A stretch of DNA of 64,000 nucleotides from Verrucomicrobiota bacterium (GTDB lineage: Bacteria > Verrucomicrobiota > Verrucomicrobiia > CAIQCK01). Of the stretch, positions 19,021 through 28,368 are shown piece after piece. Under the pieces are notes generated by a model that saw only the letters and a list, made by a program, of their open reading frames with translations, was not told the origin of the DNA and made no database searches. The translations under genes were made by a program, and so were the position numbers. Each line of letters opens with the position of its first letter. Position 1 is the first letter of the stretch. The stretch spans positions 248,001 to 312,000 of the forward strand of contig JACRJX010000029.1 of NCBI GenBank assembly GCA_016235595.1, read 5' to 3'.

Positions 19021-20979
19021 ATGAATCGACGACAATTCATTGCCATGACCGGACTTGGCACCGGCTACTCGCTCGTGGTCCGCGCCGATGGGTTTTCCAG
19101 CGCCGCGCCGCCGTCGCGCGAGCAGCTCAGCACCGCTTTCGACCGCGTCGCGCCGCCGCGGCCGGGTGCGGATCGGCTCGCGGGCGAGCCCCACATGACG
19201 TTGGTGGACCTGGCGTGTGATGTGTTCGTGGCGGGCGGCGGCATGTCGGGTGTGTGCGCGGCGGTTGCCGCGGCGCGCAACGGCGCGACCGTCGTGCTGG
19301 CGCAGGACCGTTCACGGCTCGGCGGCAACGCCAGCAGCGAGGTGAAGATGCACATCGTCGGCGCCAACTGTCATAAGGGGCGGTCCGGCTGGCGCGAGGG
19401 CGGGTTGATCGAGGAGTTCCGGCTCGACGATGCGGTGAACAATCCGCAGCGATCGTGGGAGTTGTGGGACCTGCTGCTCTACGACAAGGTCAAGAGCGAG
19501 CCGAACATCACGCTCTTGCTCGACAGCGTGCTGTTCGCGGCGGAGACGAAGGACGGCGCGATCCAGCAGGTCATGGTGCGCTGCGACAAGACCGAGCATC
19601 TCTACCGCATCAAGGCCAGGGTTTACCTTGATTGCACCGGCGACAGCCGGCTCGCGCTGGAGAGCGGCGCGGCGTTTCGTTGGGGCCGCGAGCAGCGCGG
19701 TGAGTTCAACGAATCGCTCGGCCTTGCGCAGCCAGACCGCCAGACGCTCGGCAGCAGCATCCTGTTCACGTCGAGTGACTATGGCCGGCCGATGCCGTTC
19801 ACGCCGCCGAAGTGGGTGCGCAAGGTGACGAAGGAGCAGCTTCAGTTTCGCTCCGTGAAAGCGTGGGAATACGGCTACTGGTGGATCGAGTGGGGCGGCC
19901 AGCTCAACACGATCCGCGACAACGAGCGCATCCGGTTCGAGTTGCTCTCGGTCGTGCTGGGTGTGTGGGACTACATCAAGAACTCCGGCAATCACCCGGC
20001 GAGCGCAACGTGGGCGTTGGACTGGGTGGGCATGGTGCCCGGCAAACGCGAGAGCCGGCGCATCCTCGGCGACCACATCCTGACGCAGGGCGACTTGGAG
20101 GGGAAGAACGGCGATTTTGCCGATGCCGTCGCCATCGGCGGTTGGCCGATGGACGATCATCCGCCGAGTGGCATCGACATGCAGGATGCCCACCCATGCG
20201 TCCAGATCAAGACGGCGGAAGTTTACAACATCCCGCTGCGTGCGCTCTACAGCAAGACCGTCGGCAACCTGATGATGGCAGGCCGCAACATCAGCGCTTC
20301 GCATACGGCATTCACCTCGACGCGTGTGATGGCCACCTGCTCCGTCATGGGCCAGGCCGCCGGCACCGCCGCCGCGTTTTGCGCGCGTCACAGCCTCATG
20401 CCCCGCCAGCTTGCGCAGGACAAGGCGCGAGTCGGCGAGTTGCAGCAGGCTCTCCTGCGCGACGACCAAACGATCAAGAACGTCCGCAACAGCGACTCGC
20501 AGGACCTCGCGCGCACGGCGAAGATCACAGCATCGGCGGAGTACAAAACCTCCAGGGCCGCGAATGTCATCAACGGCTTTGTTCGTGACATGGAGCACGA
20601 GTGGAAGAACCGTTGGGGCGCGCCCATGACGGCAGACGGCGCATGGTTGGAACTGACGTGGGACAAGCCGCAGACGATCCGCCGCATCCAGATCACGTTC
20701 GACAGCGGTTTCCACCGCGAACTGACACTGACCTCGCAGGACGCCGTCAACAAAGGCATCATTCGCGCGCCGCAGCCGGAGACGGTGCGGGATTATGAGA
20801 TCACCGCCGTCGTGCCGGGCAACGACAAGCCAGTGTCGCTCGCGAAGGTCACCGGCAACTACCAGCGTTTGAACCGCCACACGTTCCAGCCGGTGGAGAC
20901 AAAATCCATCCGCCTGCACATTACCGCCACAAACGGCGCTGACGTGGCGAGTGTCTATGAGGTGCGGTGCTACGCATGA
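19021..20979 (+). CDS. Tat-exported FAD-dependent oxidoreductase (FAD_oxidored family)
   Basis: The protein is 652 residues. It opens with a Tat-like signal (MNRRQFIAMTG). The FAD-binding Rossmann motif AGGGMSGVCAAVAAARNG is near residue 70, followed by DRSRLGGNASSEV, as in the PF12831 family that is expanded in Verrucomicrobia and Planctomycetes. A late MMAGRNISASHTAF and VMATCSVMGQAAGTAA complete the FAD fold. Residues about 500-652 look like a discoidin-like sandwich (AWLELTWDKPQTIRRIQITFD). The substrate is unknown, probably a sugar or polyol. Its stop overlaps the next ATG as ATGA. Confidence 0.85.
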   Translation: MNRRQFIAMTGLGTGYSLVVRADGFSSAAPPSREQLSTAFDRVAPPRPGADRLAGEPHMTLVDLACDVFVAGGGMSGVCAAVAAARNGATVVLAQDRSRLGGNASSEVKMHIVGANCHKGRSGWREGGLIEEFRLDDAVNNPQRSWELWDLLLYDKVKSEPNITLLLDSVLFAAETKDGAIQQVMVRCDKTEHLYRIKARVYLDCTGDSRLALESGAAFRWGREQRGEFNESLGLAQPDRQTLGSSILFTSSDYGRPMPFTPPKWVRKVTKEQLQFRSVKAWEYGYWWIEWGGQLNTIRDNERIRFELLSVVLGVWDYIKNSGNHPASATWALDWVGMVPGKRESRRILGDHILTQGDLEGKNGDFADAVAIGGWPMDDHPPSGIDMQDAHPCVQIKTAEVYNIPLRALYSKTVGNLMMAGRNISASHTAFTSTRVMATCSVMGQAAGTAAAFCARHSLMPRQLAQDKARVGELQQALLRDDQTIKNVRNSDSQDLARTAKITASAEYKTSRAANVINGFVRDMEHEWKNRWGAPMTADGAWLELTWDKPQTIRRIQITFDSGFHRELTLTSQDAVNKGIIRAPQPETVRDYEITAVVPGNDKPVSLAKVTGNYQRLNRHTFQPVETKSIRLHITATNGADVASVYEVRCYA

Positions 20980-21740
20980 CCGCTTCCGCAAAACAGCGGC
21001 CCCTGATCGCGCTGACGCCGGATGTTCAAGAGAGAGGCGGCAGCGGGCTGAACAGCTACGTTCACAAGGAATACACAGACGCGGTGCTGGCAGTGGGCGG
21101 CCTGCCGATGGTGCTGCCGCTGACGGATGATGAGTTGGCGCTGGAGGCGTTGCTCGCGCGCGTCGACGGCCTGTTGTTAACCGGTGGAGGCGATGTGGAC
21201 CCGGCGTTCTTCGGCGGTGACGCGTCGAACCCAACGTTGAAGAGTGTCAGCCGGCTGCGCGACCAGATGGAGTTATTCCTGACGCGACGATTACTCGACG
21301 AAGGCCGGCGGCCAGTGCTCGGCATCTGCCGCGGCTGCCAGGTGATGAACGTCGCCGCTGGCGGCACGCTGGTGCTCGACGTGCCGTCGGAGATCGGCGC
21401 GGCTGTCAACCACAGCGACCCGCGCCAGTTCGAGCTGGTCCATGACGTGAACATCGAAGCTGGCACGCGACTGCACGCGCTGGTTGGCGCGACAACGATT
21501 CGCGTCAACAGCAGCCATCATCAAGCCGTGAAGGAGCTTGCACCTTGCTTGCGCGTGTCGGCTCGCTCGGCGCGCGACGGCGTGGTGGAGGCGGTGGAAC
21601 TCGACGGTCCGCAGTTTTTCCTCGCCGCGCAATGGCATCCGGAACGGCTCCACGCCCGGCACGAGCCGTCAGCCGCGCTCTTCCGCGCCTTCGTGGCTGC
21701 GGCAGCCGCAAAACCCCGTCGGACTCTGCGGAAGAAATGA
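20976..21740 (+). CDS. Peptidase C26 / gamma-glutamyl-GABA hydrolase-type amidotransferase
   Basis: The protein is 254 residues. ATG 20976 overlaps the upstream stop (ATGA) and is preferred to GTG 20967. It has VDGLLLTGGGDVDPAFF, the nucleophile in GICRGCQVMNVAAGG near residue 118, and the His/Glu pair in QWHPER. This is the class I amidotransferase-like C26 family (PuuD-type), which hydrolyses gamma-glutamyl bonds. The usual putrescine-pathway genes are absent, so the true substrate is unclear; coupling to an exported oxidoreductase is unusual. Confidence 0.85.
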   Translation: MTASAKQRPLIALTPDVQERGGSGLNSYVHKEYTDAVLAVGGLPMVLPLTDDELALEALLARVDGLLLTGGGDVDPAFFGGDASNPTLKSVSRLRDQMELFLTRRLLDEGRRPVLGICRGCQVMNVAAGGTLVLDVPSEIGAAVNHSDPRQFELVHDVNIEAGTRLHALVGATTIRVNSSHHQAVKELAPCLRVSARSARDGVVEAVELDGPQFFLAAQWHPERLHARHEPSAALFRAFVAAAAAKPRRTLRKK

Positions 21741-21845
21741 TGGTGGATCGGCTGGAGTAAGTCGCAACGGCCTACAGAGTGCAGCCTCCGACGCCGGGGG
21801 CTTTTCGCAAAATGCGCGCTGGCCCTGTAGAACGAACGCGCACAT

Positions 21846-24212
21846 TCAATCGGCAACGGATTGCCGGTTCATCCCATTCAGCGTCGCGTGCGTTCCTGCT
21901 GCGGCTTTCTTGAAATCAATGAGTGTTGTCTTGCCGCCAAGAGTCATGCGCACGCCGATAGTGGTGGCGGTTTCCACTCGCTCGGCTTTCCAATCGGTAC
22001 GCTGGCCGGCACGATAAGGAACGATGACCGTGAGCATGCCGAGGGAGTCGAGCTTGTCTCGCGTGCCGGCTTCGACGTGCCATTGGTTTGGAAATGGCTT
22101 CTTCGGTTTCGGCTCGAAGCCGTCCCATTGGCGGAACGCGAGCGGTACGGGCGAGAGGTAGCGCACGGTGACGCCGGCTTTCGGCTGCTCGACGGAGAGC
22201 TGCGCGGCCTTCTCGTCCACGTCGAACGATTTCAACGCGTGGAGCATGAACTGGAAAGTGGCGGGCTGCGCGGCGACGAGGTCGTCATAAATGACAATGA
22301 AGGGCACGTCGCCTTTGACGAAGGCAACATGACGGTGGAACCGTTTCAACCGGCCGCCGTAGGCGTCAGTAGCGTCGCCAACAATATCGTCACGCGTCGG
22401 CGTGAGCCTGGCTTCGGCGATGCGGCCATGTGGCGCGGCGGTATGTTTGATCTGGCCCTCGCCGTTCACCAACACACCGTTGTGCGCGATGGTGTTGTGG
22501 ACCCAGTTGTAATGGAACTTGCTGCCGTGGAGGTCGCGATAGACGCACGTCATCAGCAGCGGCTCGCCGTAGGCGTTCAGTTGAAATGTGTTGTGTGGGT
22601 TATGACCGTGGCTCTGCGTGCCGAACGGCGACGACTTCATCAGGAAATGCACATCATCGCGAGCATCGAGCAACGTGGTGTGCAGGCTCGCGATACCGAT
22701 GCCATGAAAAATCTTCGACGACGGCAAGTCGGTCGGCGGCTTGGCGGTGGGCAGTGGCGGCAGGCTGGCTTTGTAGAGGAAGCCGAGCCATCCGCCTTCA
22801 CCTTTCATTCGCCACGTTTCGGTCCACCAACGCCAGTATGCCGCGTGGCCGCCGTCGGGTTGGCTGCCTTTCATGCGGATGTGATACTCCATGAAGCCGC
22901 CGATGCTGCTCGACGGCGGGCGGTAGGCGAGGTCGCCGAAACCAGAGTTGGGGGAACCGGGCGGTGTGATGTAGAGCGGGTAATCACCGACCTGTGCGAA
23001 GAACGGCTTCTTCAAACCGTCGATGCCGAGCGCCGACTGCGCGATCTGCAACCACCAGACCGCCTTGCTCATGTAGCCGCTCCAGTAACTAACGCCTTCG
23101 TGCCAGCCGCCATCGTCATCGGCCCAGATGGGGTAGCAGGAATAGAACTTGTTCACTGCGTAATCGAGCCACATCTCCGCTTCCGGCACGTCGCCGAGCA
23201 AGGCGATGGCCGTTTCGGCAAGCTTGTGCCAGATGCGGTTGCCGTGGCTGTTGAACGGCTTGTTCAGATGGCCCGTGCCGCGCGCAATTTCACCGCTCGC
23301 CCACGCGTCCTGCGCGCGCCGCGTCATGGCAGCTTGGAATTTCACGCGGTCCTCCGGCGTCAGCGTGTCCCAGGCCCAGTCGTAGGCGCGCGACGGACGG
23401 TAGAGCATGACCTTGCCCGCCTCGCAATTGAGTTTGAAGTTCGTCGGTCCATCGGGGTTCCACGACGCGAGATGCATGACCCACTTGCGCGCCGCCTCGC
23501 CGTATTTCTTGTCCTGCGTGATGAGATAGACAAACGCGATCGTTTCTGCCTCGCCGCAGGCTTTCGAAGCCTGCTCGCGGTTCGGCCACCAAAACTTCAC
23601 GGCTTGGTCGTTCTCCTTGTCGCGCGCAGAACCCATCTCCTTTGGCTCCGGCGTCGGCCCGGCCTTAATATAGCGGTCGGCATCAGCGACGAGCTTCGCA
23701 AAATCCTTCGCTTCCTTGCCTCGCGCCAGTTCCCGCAGACGCGGCAAATTCTCCGGTCGCATGAACAGACGCGGATGGCTTTGTGGCACGCGCTGCTTTT
23801 GCTCGGCACGCGTCGGCATCGGAAATGCCACGGCGTCGGACGGCACAACGACCGAGCGCGTTGCACTCCACGTGGAAACGTCGCCTTTCTTCGTCACGAA
23901 ACGATAGCGCCAGAAATAGGTTCCCGGCGCGAACGGCGCCTGATGCGTGTAAGTGTTCCATTGGAAGCCGCTGGTTGACTGCGCGTCGCTGAAGTCCTTC
24001 TTCTGCGCCCACTGGATGGTGTAGGTCTGCGCATCCGGCTCGTGCAGCCAGATGAACGACGGCGGGTTCAACCGCACCACCGCGCCATCGGCCGGCCGAT
24101 AGCCGATCTCATCCGGCTTTGGCGCGCGGTTCTTCACCTGTGGCGGCGCGGCGCCCATCGAGACAGCACAGGAGAGAAGGAGGATTCCGCGCAGCCACAG
24201 AGAGAAGTTCAT
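21846..24212 (-). CDS. Exported DUF4962/heparinase II-III-like polysaccharide lyase
   Basis: The protein is 788 residues from ATG 24212 (MNFSLWLRGILLLSCAVSMG, a signal peptide); the 60-residue upstream extension of the track lies over the gap and the next gene's end. Residues about 25-130 are a fibronectin-like DUF4962 segment (YRPADGAVVRLNPPSFIWL). An alpha/alpha toroid follows (HPRLFMRPENLPRLRELA; WMHLASW-type helices), then the heparinase II/III beta domain with SHGHNPHNTFQLNAYGEPLL and HNTIAHNGVLVNGEGQ. Members cleave uronic-acid polysaccharides. It lies 52 bases downstream of the KimA-like gene on the same strand, so it may share the transcript. Confidence 0.85.
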   Translation of the reverse strand: MNFSLWLRGILLLSCAVSMGAAPPQVKNRAPKPDEIGYRPADGAVVRLNPPSFIWLHEPDAQTYTIQWAQKKDFSDAQSTSGFQWNTYTHQAPFAPGTYFWRYRFVTKKGDVSTWSATRSVVVPSDAVAFPMPTRAEQKQRVPQSHPRLFMRPENLPRLRELARGKEAKDFAKLVADADRYIKAGPTPEPKEMGSARDKENDQAVKFWWPNREQASKACGEAETIAFVYLITQDKKYGEAARKWVMHLASWNPDGPTNFKLNCEAGKVMLYRPSRAYDWAWDTLTPEDRVKFQAAMTRRAQDAWASGEIARGTGHLNKPFNSHGNRIWHKLAETAIALLGDVPEAEMWLDYAVNKFYSCYPIWADDDGGWHEGVSYWSGYMSKAVWWLQIAQSALGIDGLKKPFFAQVGDYPLYITPPGSPNSGFGDLAYRPPSSSIGGFMEYHIRMKGSQPDGGHAAYWRWWTETWRMKGEGGWLGFLYKASLPPLPTAKPPTDLPSSKIFHGIGIASLHTTLLDARDDVHFLMKSSPFGTQSHGHNPHNTFQLNAYGEPLLMTCVYRDLHGSKFHYNWVHNTIAHNGVLVNGEGQIKHTAAPHGRIAEARLTPTRDDIVGDATDAYGGRLKRFHRHVAFVKGDVPFIVIYDDLVAAQPATFQFMLHALKSFDVDEKAAQLSVEQPKAGVTVRYLSPVPLAFRQWDGFEPKPKKPFPNQWHVEAGTRDKLDSLGMLTVIVPYRAGQRTDWKAERVETATTIGVRMTLGGKTTLIDFKKAAAGTHATLNGMNRQSVAD

Positions 24213-24264
24213 GCACAGAGTTGGTCGCTGTTTTGCCGCGAAGGCAAGCCGTTTTGCGAAACCA

Positions 24265-26076
24265 TCACGCATAGACCAGCAGGTCAATCTGCTCCGGAAG
24301 CTGCCGCGCCACCTGGCGAATGATGTTGCCGCGCAGAACATCCAGCAGCACGCCACGCCGCTTGGTGCCAAGGATGAGGCGCTCAGCGCCAATGGTGGCG
24401 GCGATGTCCACGATCGTATCGGCCGGCGAATCGCTCACCGCGTAGCACGGCCGGAATGCCTGACTGCCCAGTTTGTTTCTTGCGTAGGTGAAAATCTGCG
24501 CCGCTTCGTCGTCGTCCTGCCATTTGCGGGCGAAATCAGCTTCAGCGAGAACCGGCTGTTCGCGAATGAAGGCGACGTAGAGCGGCCGCTGCGTTTCCTG
24601 GGCTTCCTTGATGGCGAATTCAAGGGTGCGGTTGATGCCGCGCACGGCGCAGAGAAGCGGGCTGCCGGAAACGACAACCGTTTCGACGCCGGAGGCAGGC
24701 GCTGGCGATGGCTTGATCGGCTCGGTCACCACGCTGGCTCTCTTCAGTCTGCGCTCGTGCACGAGGCCGCGCAGGATCAAGCCCACCGCCAGAACCGTGA
24801 CGGCAAAGACGCGCGCGTTGGGCTTGTCCACGAACAGCGAGATTTCGATCGCCAGCATGATGAGGAACGTGATGAACATCACACCGCGTTCCCACTTCGC
24901 GAGCGGGAGCTTCCGGTCAGTGGAACTGGCGGCAAGGTTGGTGGCAATCGCGCCCACGACGCCCACCGCATAGAGGTCCGCCAAGCCCGCCACGTCGCTG
25001 ACGAACAACACCAACGAGACCGGCACAACGGTGGCCATCACCATCGCGAGCGTCGGGACGCCGAAGCTGTTGAGTTTCTGAAAGACCGACGGCACCTCGC
25101 CATCGCGCGACATCAGGAACTGGATGGCGATCAGGTCCACGATGGCGGTGTTGACCGCCGACAGCAGCAAGAATCCGAACACAATCGAGACGGCCCATCC
25201 TGCAATATGACCGATGGTCGCACCGAGCGAGTTGCCCACAAAGACTTCGGCCATGTAGCGAAGCATGTAGTCGCGCACGCCGGGATGCCCGGGAGCGTTG
25301 ACCTCGCCGTTGCTGGCCAGGAGGCCAGGCAACGCGTTCATGGCCAGACCCAGAAGGGCGGTGAACACGCAGACCTCGACCATGACGATCAAGGTGGACG
25401 GCGTGGATGTTTTTGAAACCGACGGCCTCGCGTCCGTGCTTCCGGGGTTGAGTTTCATCACGCCGGTGGCATTGGCGATCGCCTCGACACCGGAGAGGGC
25501 GAGGACGATGCCGACGAAGCCGTTCCAGTTCGCCATGAAGCCCCCGTGCAGCGGTTGAAGATTGCGCACCGCCTCGCCCAGATGCGGCAGGCTGAACAGG
25601 CTGAGAATTACCACCACAATGACGGTTGGCAGCGAAATCAAGAACGCCAGCCCGCCGGTGTGTTTCGGGCCGAAGAAATTCAGTGCGCCGATGATTACGA
25701 TGGCAGCGGCGGCGAATTTTTCTGGATGCGGCACACCGAGATACTGGAACGCCGACAGCGCGCTGATGGCGGCGGTAACGATGTAGTCCGCGATCAGCAG
25801 GAACGCGCCGACGATCGAGATCATCTCAGAACGGTGCCGCACGCTGGCATAGACGCCACCGCCGTCGGGATAGTGCCTGCAAATGGCGATGTAGTTCAGC
25901 CCCACCAGCGCCGTGAGCAGGCACATCGGCGCGATGAGCCAGAACGAGCTGTAGCCGGCTACGGCAAACGCCAAGCCGACGACGTAGGCTTTGCTCGTGC
26001 CCCAGTCGCCGTAAAGGATCGCCGCCGCGCGCGGCACGTCCACATTGCGCGGGCGCTTCGTATTGGATGCAATCAT
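24265..26076 (-). CDS. kimA: KimA-like potassium importer: APC-fold permease with C-terminal USP domain
   Basis: The protein is 603 residues, close to Bacillus KimA (YdaO). ATG 26076 is chosen because the longer track start would lie in the riboswitch. About 12 membrane helices run to residue 440, with YPDGGGVYASVRHRSEM and GAFLLIADYIVTAAISALSA resembling the KimA YPQGGGAY / LLVDYILTVAVS region. The last 150 residues form a universal-stress-protein-like domain (IAATIGAERLILGTKRRGVL). KimA is a proton-coupled K+ importer shut down by c-di-AMP. A ydaO-type c-di-AMP riboswitch lies directly upstream, which matches the Bacillus arrangement. A generic amino-acid permease is the alternative. Confidence 0.72.
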   Translation of the reverse strand: MIASNTKRPRNVDVPRAAAILYGDWGTSKAYVVGLAFAVAGYSSFWLIAPMCLLTALVGLNYIAICRHYPDGGGVYASVRHRSEMISIVGAFLLIADYIVTAAISALSAFQYLGVPHPEKFAAAAIVIIGALNFFGPKHTGGLAFLISLPTVIVVVILSLFSLPHLGEAVRNLQPLHGGFMANWNGFVGIVLALSGVEAIANATGVMKLNPGSTDARPSVSKTSTPSTLIVMVEVCVFTALLGLAMNALPGLLASNGEVNAPGHPGVRDYMLRYMAEVFVGNSLGATIGHIAGWAVSIVFGFLLLSAVNTAIVDLIAIQFLMSRDGEVPSVFQKLNSFGVPTLAMVMATVVPVSLVLFVSDVAGLADLYAVGVVGAIATNLAASSTDRKLPLAKWERGVMFITFLIMLAIEISLFVDKPNARVFAVTVLAVGLILRGLVHERRLKRASVVTEPIKPSPAPASGVETVVVSGSPLLCAVRGINRTLEFAIKEAQETQRPLYVAFIREQPVLAEADFARKWQDDDEAAQIFTYARNKLGSQAFRPCYAVSDSPADTIVDIAATIGAERLILGTKRRGVLLDVLRGNIIRQVARQLPEQIDLLVYA

Positions 26077-26159
26077 GGCCCAACAACAGAGTCCGCCACC
26101 TGCGATGGCAGACGGGTTCCAGCAAGAGGAGAGGTGATGGACTCCGGGCGAGCCGGAAT

Positions 26160-26335
26160 CGAGGGACATCCCTTGCCCTTAATGTTATCGCCGACGAGGT
26201 TAGCTGTCGGGCTGGAACCACTAAGTGTTCCCGATGCCGCAGGCATCGTAAGCCCCAATCCGTTTCCGGAAACTTCTGGTTTCCCCGCTGGTTCCGCTCA
26301 AGCGGAACCATTAGGCAGACAAAGAACTGCCTGTA
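26160..26335 (-). ncRNA. c-di-AMP riboswitch (ydaO-yuaA type)
   Basis: On the minus strand the leader carries GCCCGACAGCTAACCTCGTC, which matches the highly conserved 3' motif of the ydaO class (CCGACAGCUAACCUCGUAGGC in my memory), and upstream GCGGGGAAACCA ... GATTGGGGCTTAC, matching its GGGG-A-CC and UUGGGG elements. A perfect eight-pair hairpin (GGTTCCGC/GCGGAACC) and a GATGCC/GGCATC hairpin fit peripheral stems. It lies about 85 bases upstream of a KimA-like gene, the classic target. No T-run terminator was seen; GATTCCGG/CCGGAGTC downstream could be the expression switch. Boundaries are approximate. Confidence 0.8.
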
Positions 26336-26413
26336 GCTTCGTCGGCCCCGCCGCCGATGTCAAATCACTTCCGGATGCTCTGCTGGATGCTCGGTTATCG
26401 GCGTCGATTCCAC

Positions 26414-28255
26414 CTACTCCAGCCCGGTCTCGATGAGATTGCGGGCGCTCTTGGCGAGGCGGTCGGCGGCGCGGCGGAGGCGTTTGGCTTTGGCGGACTG
26501 GTTGTCCTTGTCGAGTTGGTCGGCAAGCAGGCGGGCCACGTCGGTCCAGGCGTTCATGGCGAAGTAGTCGCCGTGCGGCTCACGCTGAAGCTCCTCGAAC
26601 TTTGAGCAGATGTGGCGCAGGACCTCGTGATGGCGGTTGTGCCTGCCGGCAAACTTCAGATAGCCCGAAGCAATGCCGCGGAACGCCACCAGTTCGCGGC
26701 CCTGCGTGGTGATGGCGTCTCGATAGACGCGCTCGGCATCGTCCAGATTGCCCTGTTTCTCCAACGCGGCTGCGCGTTGGGCGATGCTTTCCATCAGCAG
26801 GTCCGTGCGGTCGTCGGCGCGGGATTCGAGTTTGCGGTACTGGCGGCGCAGCGTCTTGGCCGTCTCGGTGCCAGCCGGGGCCGAGGCAGTCTCCCACCGG
26901 TCGGCGAGCGTGAGCACGTCGGGGTAGTTGCGGAACGCGCTGCGCATGGCCAGCAGCAGCCGGTCGCACTTCGCGCGCGGCACGGCGTTTTGTTTCAGTT
27001 GGTCGAAGAGCGCGGTCCACGCGGGCAGGTGACGGGAACAGGTGCTGGCGGCCAGTTCGAGTGCGTCGGCGGCCAGGACGGGTTGTTTCTGGGCGGCGAG
27101 AATTTCCGCCAGCCAGATCAACCGACTCGCGTGGCGATAGGCGGGTGAGCGATGCTGCGGGTCGGTCAACAGGTAGAGCGACTGTTCCTTGATGACCTCT
27201 TGCGTCTGGGGATCGTGGGTGTAGCCGGTGGCGTAGCGGTCCTCTGGGAAACGACCGGCAGTGAAGTCCCAGCGGCCCGGCGCCGCCTCGAAGCCGATCC
27301 ACGCATGACCGCCGCGCCGGCCTTCGCCGATGAGAGGCATGGCGGGAATGCCATTCGCCTTGGCAGTGATGGAGGCAAAGTAGGCGCGGTCGCCGCAGAT
27401 GCCGCCTTCTTTGCGGATTTCGGCCAGCGTGTACTCTTTGTAGACCGAATCGCTGCCGAGCAGGCGGTTCCGGTTCCAAGGCACCATTCCGTAGGCGTCG
27501 CCCCAGCGCGATTGCGCCAGCCGCATGTGCTCGCGCGCCCACGCCAGTTCGGAGGCAGGCACGGCGGCGTTGACCACCCAGATCAATTCCCATGGCGCCA
27601 TCTCGTCGAGGCGCGTGCGGAGCAGGCCGCGCTCGGCGGCGTTGCGAAAATCCAGATAACGCTCCCGCGCGTCGAGCGGCGTCGGCGGGTTGTTCTCGGA
27701 CAAGATGCCGGGTTGCGGCCGGAGCATGATCGGCTTGTCGAACACCAGCGCGCAGGCCAGCGCGAGGTTGCGGTATTTCTCGCGTCCCACGGGATCCGCG
27801 CCCCAGAGCCGCGCCCAGTGCTGCAACACCTTCTCGACGTCGTCGGCGCGTTTGACGGACTCGCGATAATCCTCCAGGGACGGCCGGTGCATCAGCAGCC
27901 ATTGCAGGAACGGGCGCAGCTCGGTGTCGGTGGAGAGATAATCGAGCGCGTTGGTCGTGACGCTGCGGAGGAACGCCGCCTGTGCGACGGCCAGTCCGAT
28001 GACCTCGTCGCCGACGGCGAGGTTGAAGCTCTGCGCGCCGCCGGGCGGAGGCAGTCCCTTGAGGAAATCGCACGCAGCGCGCTCCACGAATTGCTGGTGA
28101 CGATCCCACTCGTTCTTCTCGACGGCAGCCGTCGTGGAAGCGCGAAGCTCGCCGGCGGTGATGGGCCGCTTGTAGAGTTGCACGTCAGCGGCAGACACCG
28201 CGCCGACAAACATGGCAATGCTGACTACCGCCGGCAACAAAAGTTGTCCACGCAA
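26414..28255 (-). CDS. Exported transglutaminase-like protein with C-terminal helical repeats
   Basis: The protein is 613 residues if it starts at TTG 28255, which has AAAGGA eight bases upstream and begins a clean signal peptide (RGQLLLPAVVSIAMFVGAVSA); the ATG at 28330 gives a poor N-terminus. The transglutaminase-like triad is visible: Cys in EGGICGDRAYFAS, His in GGHAWIGFE, and Asp in RWDFTAGRF. The region after about residue 420 is TPR-like (LDDAERVYRDAITTQG). Such proteins act as transamidases, peptidases or non-catalytic scaffolds; which one applies here is unknown. It is divergent from the zinc peptidase gene. Confidence 0.75.
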   Translation of the reverse strand: MRGQLLLPAVVSIAMFVGAVSAADVQLYKRPITAGELRASTTAAVEKNEWDRHQQFVERAACDFLKGLPPPGGAQSFNLAVGDEVIGLAVAQAAFLRSVTTNALDYLSTDTELRPFLQWLLMHRPSLEDYRESVKRADDVEKVLQHWARLWGADPVGREKYRNLALACALVFDKPIMLRPQPGILSENNPPTPLDARERYLDFRNAAERGLLRTRLDEMAPWELIWVVNAAVPASELAWAREHMRLAQSRWGDAYGMVPWNRNRLLGSDSVYKEYTLAEIRKEGGICGDRAYFASITAKANGIPAMPLIGEGRRGGHAWIGFEAAPGRWDFTAGRFPEDRYATGYTHDPQTQEVIKEQSLYLLTDPQHRSPAYRHASRLIWLAEILAAQKQPVLAADALELAASTCSRHLPAWTALFDQLKQNAVPRAKCDRLLLAMRSAFRNYPDVLTLADRWETASAPAGTETAKTLRRQYRKLESRADDRTDLLMESIAQRAAALEKQGNLDDAERVYRDAITTQGRELVAFRGIASGYLKFAGRHNRHHEVLRHICSKFEELQREPHGDYFAMNAWTDVARLLADQLDKDNQSAKAKRLRRAADRLAKSARNLIETGLE

Positions 28256-28368
28256 GACGCAATCCTTTCTCGAAGGTGCGCGTAAATTATCAGCCGGCTG
28301 CTGCGGCAGCAAATCATACTTCAGTCGCAAGCTTGCCGCCGCCAGTGCCGCGCCGTAGAGTCCGCCCC

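Noticed and set aside
26314-26331. GGCAG/CTGCC hairpin as terminator of the transglutaminase gene
   Set aside because: It has no T-run and lies at the 5' edge of the riboswitch, so it is more likely a leader stem.
26580-28109. 509-residue minus-strand frame
   Set aside because: Arg/Ala-rich shadow of the transglutaminase-like gene in another frame.
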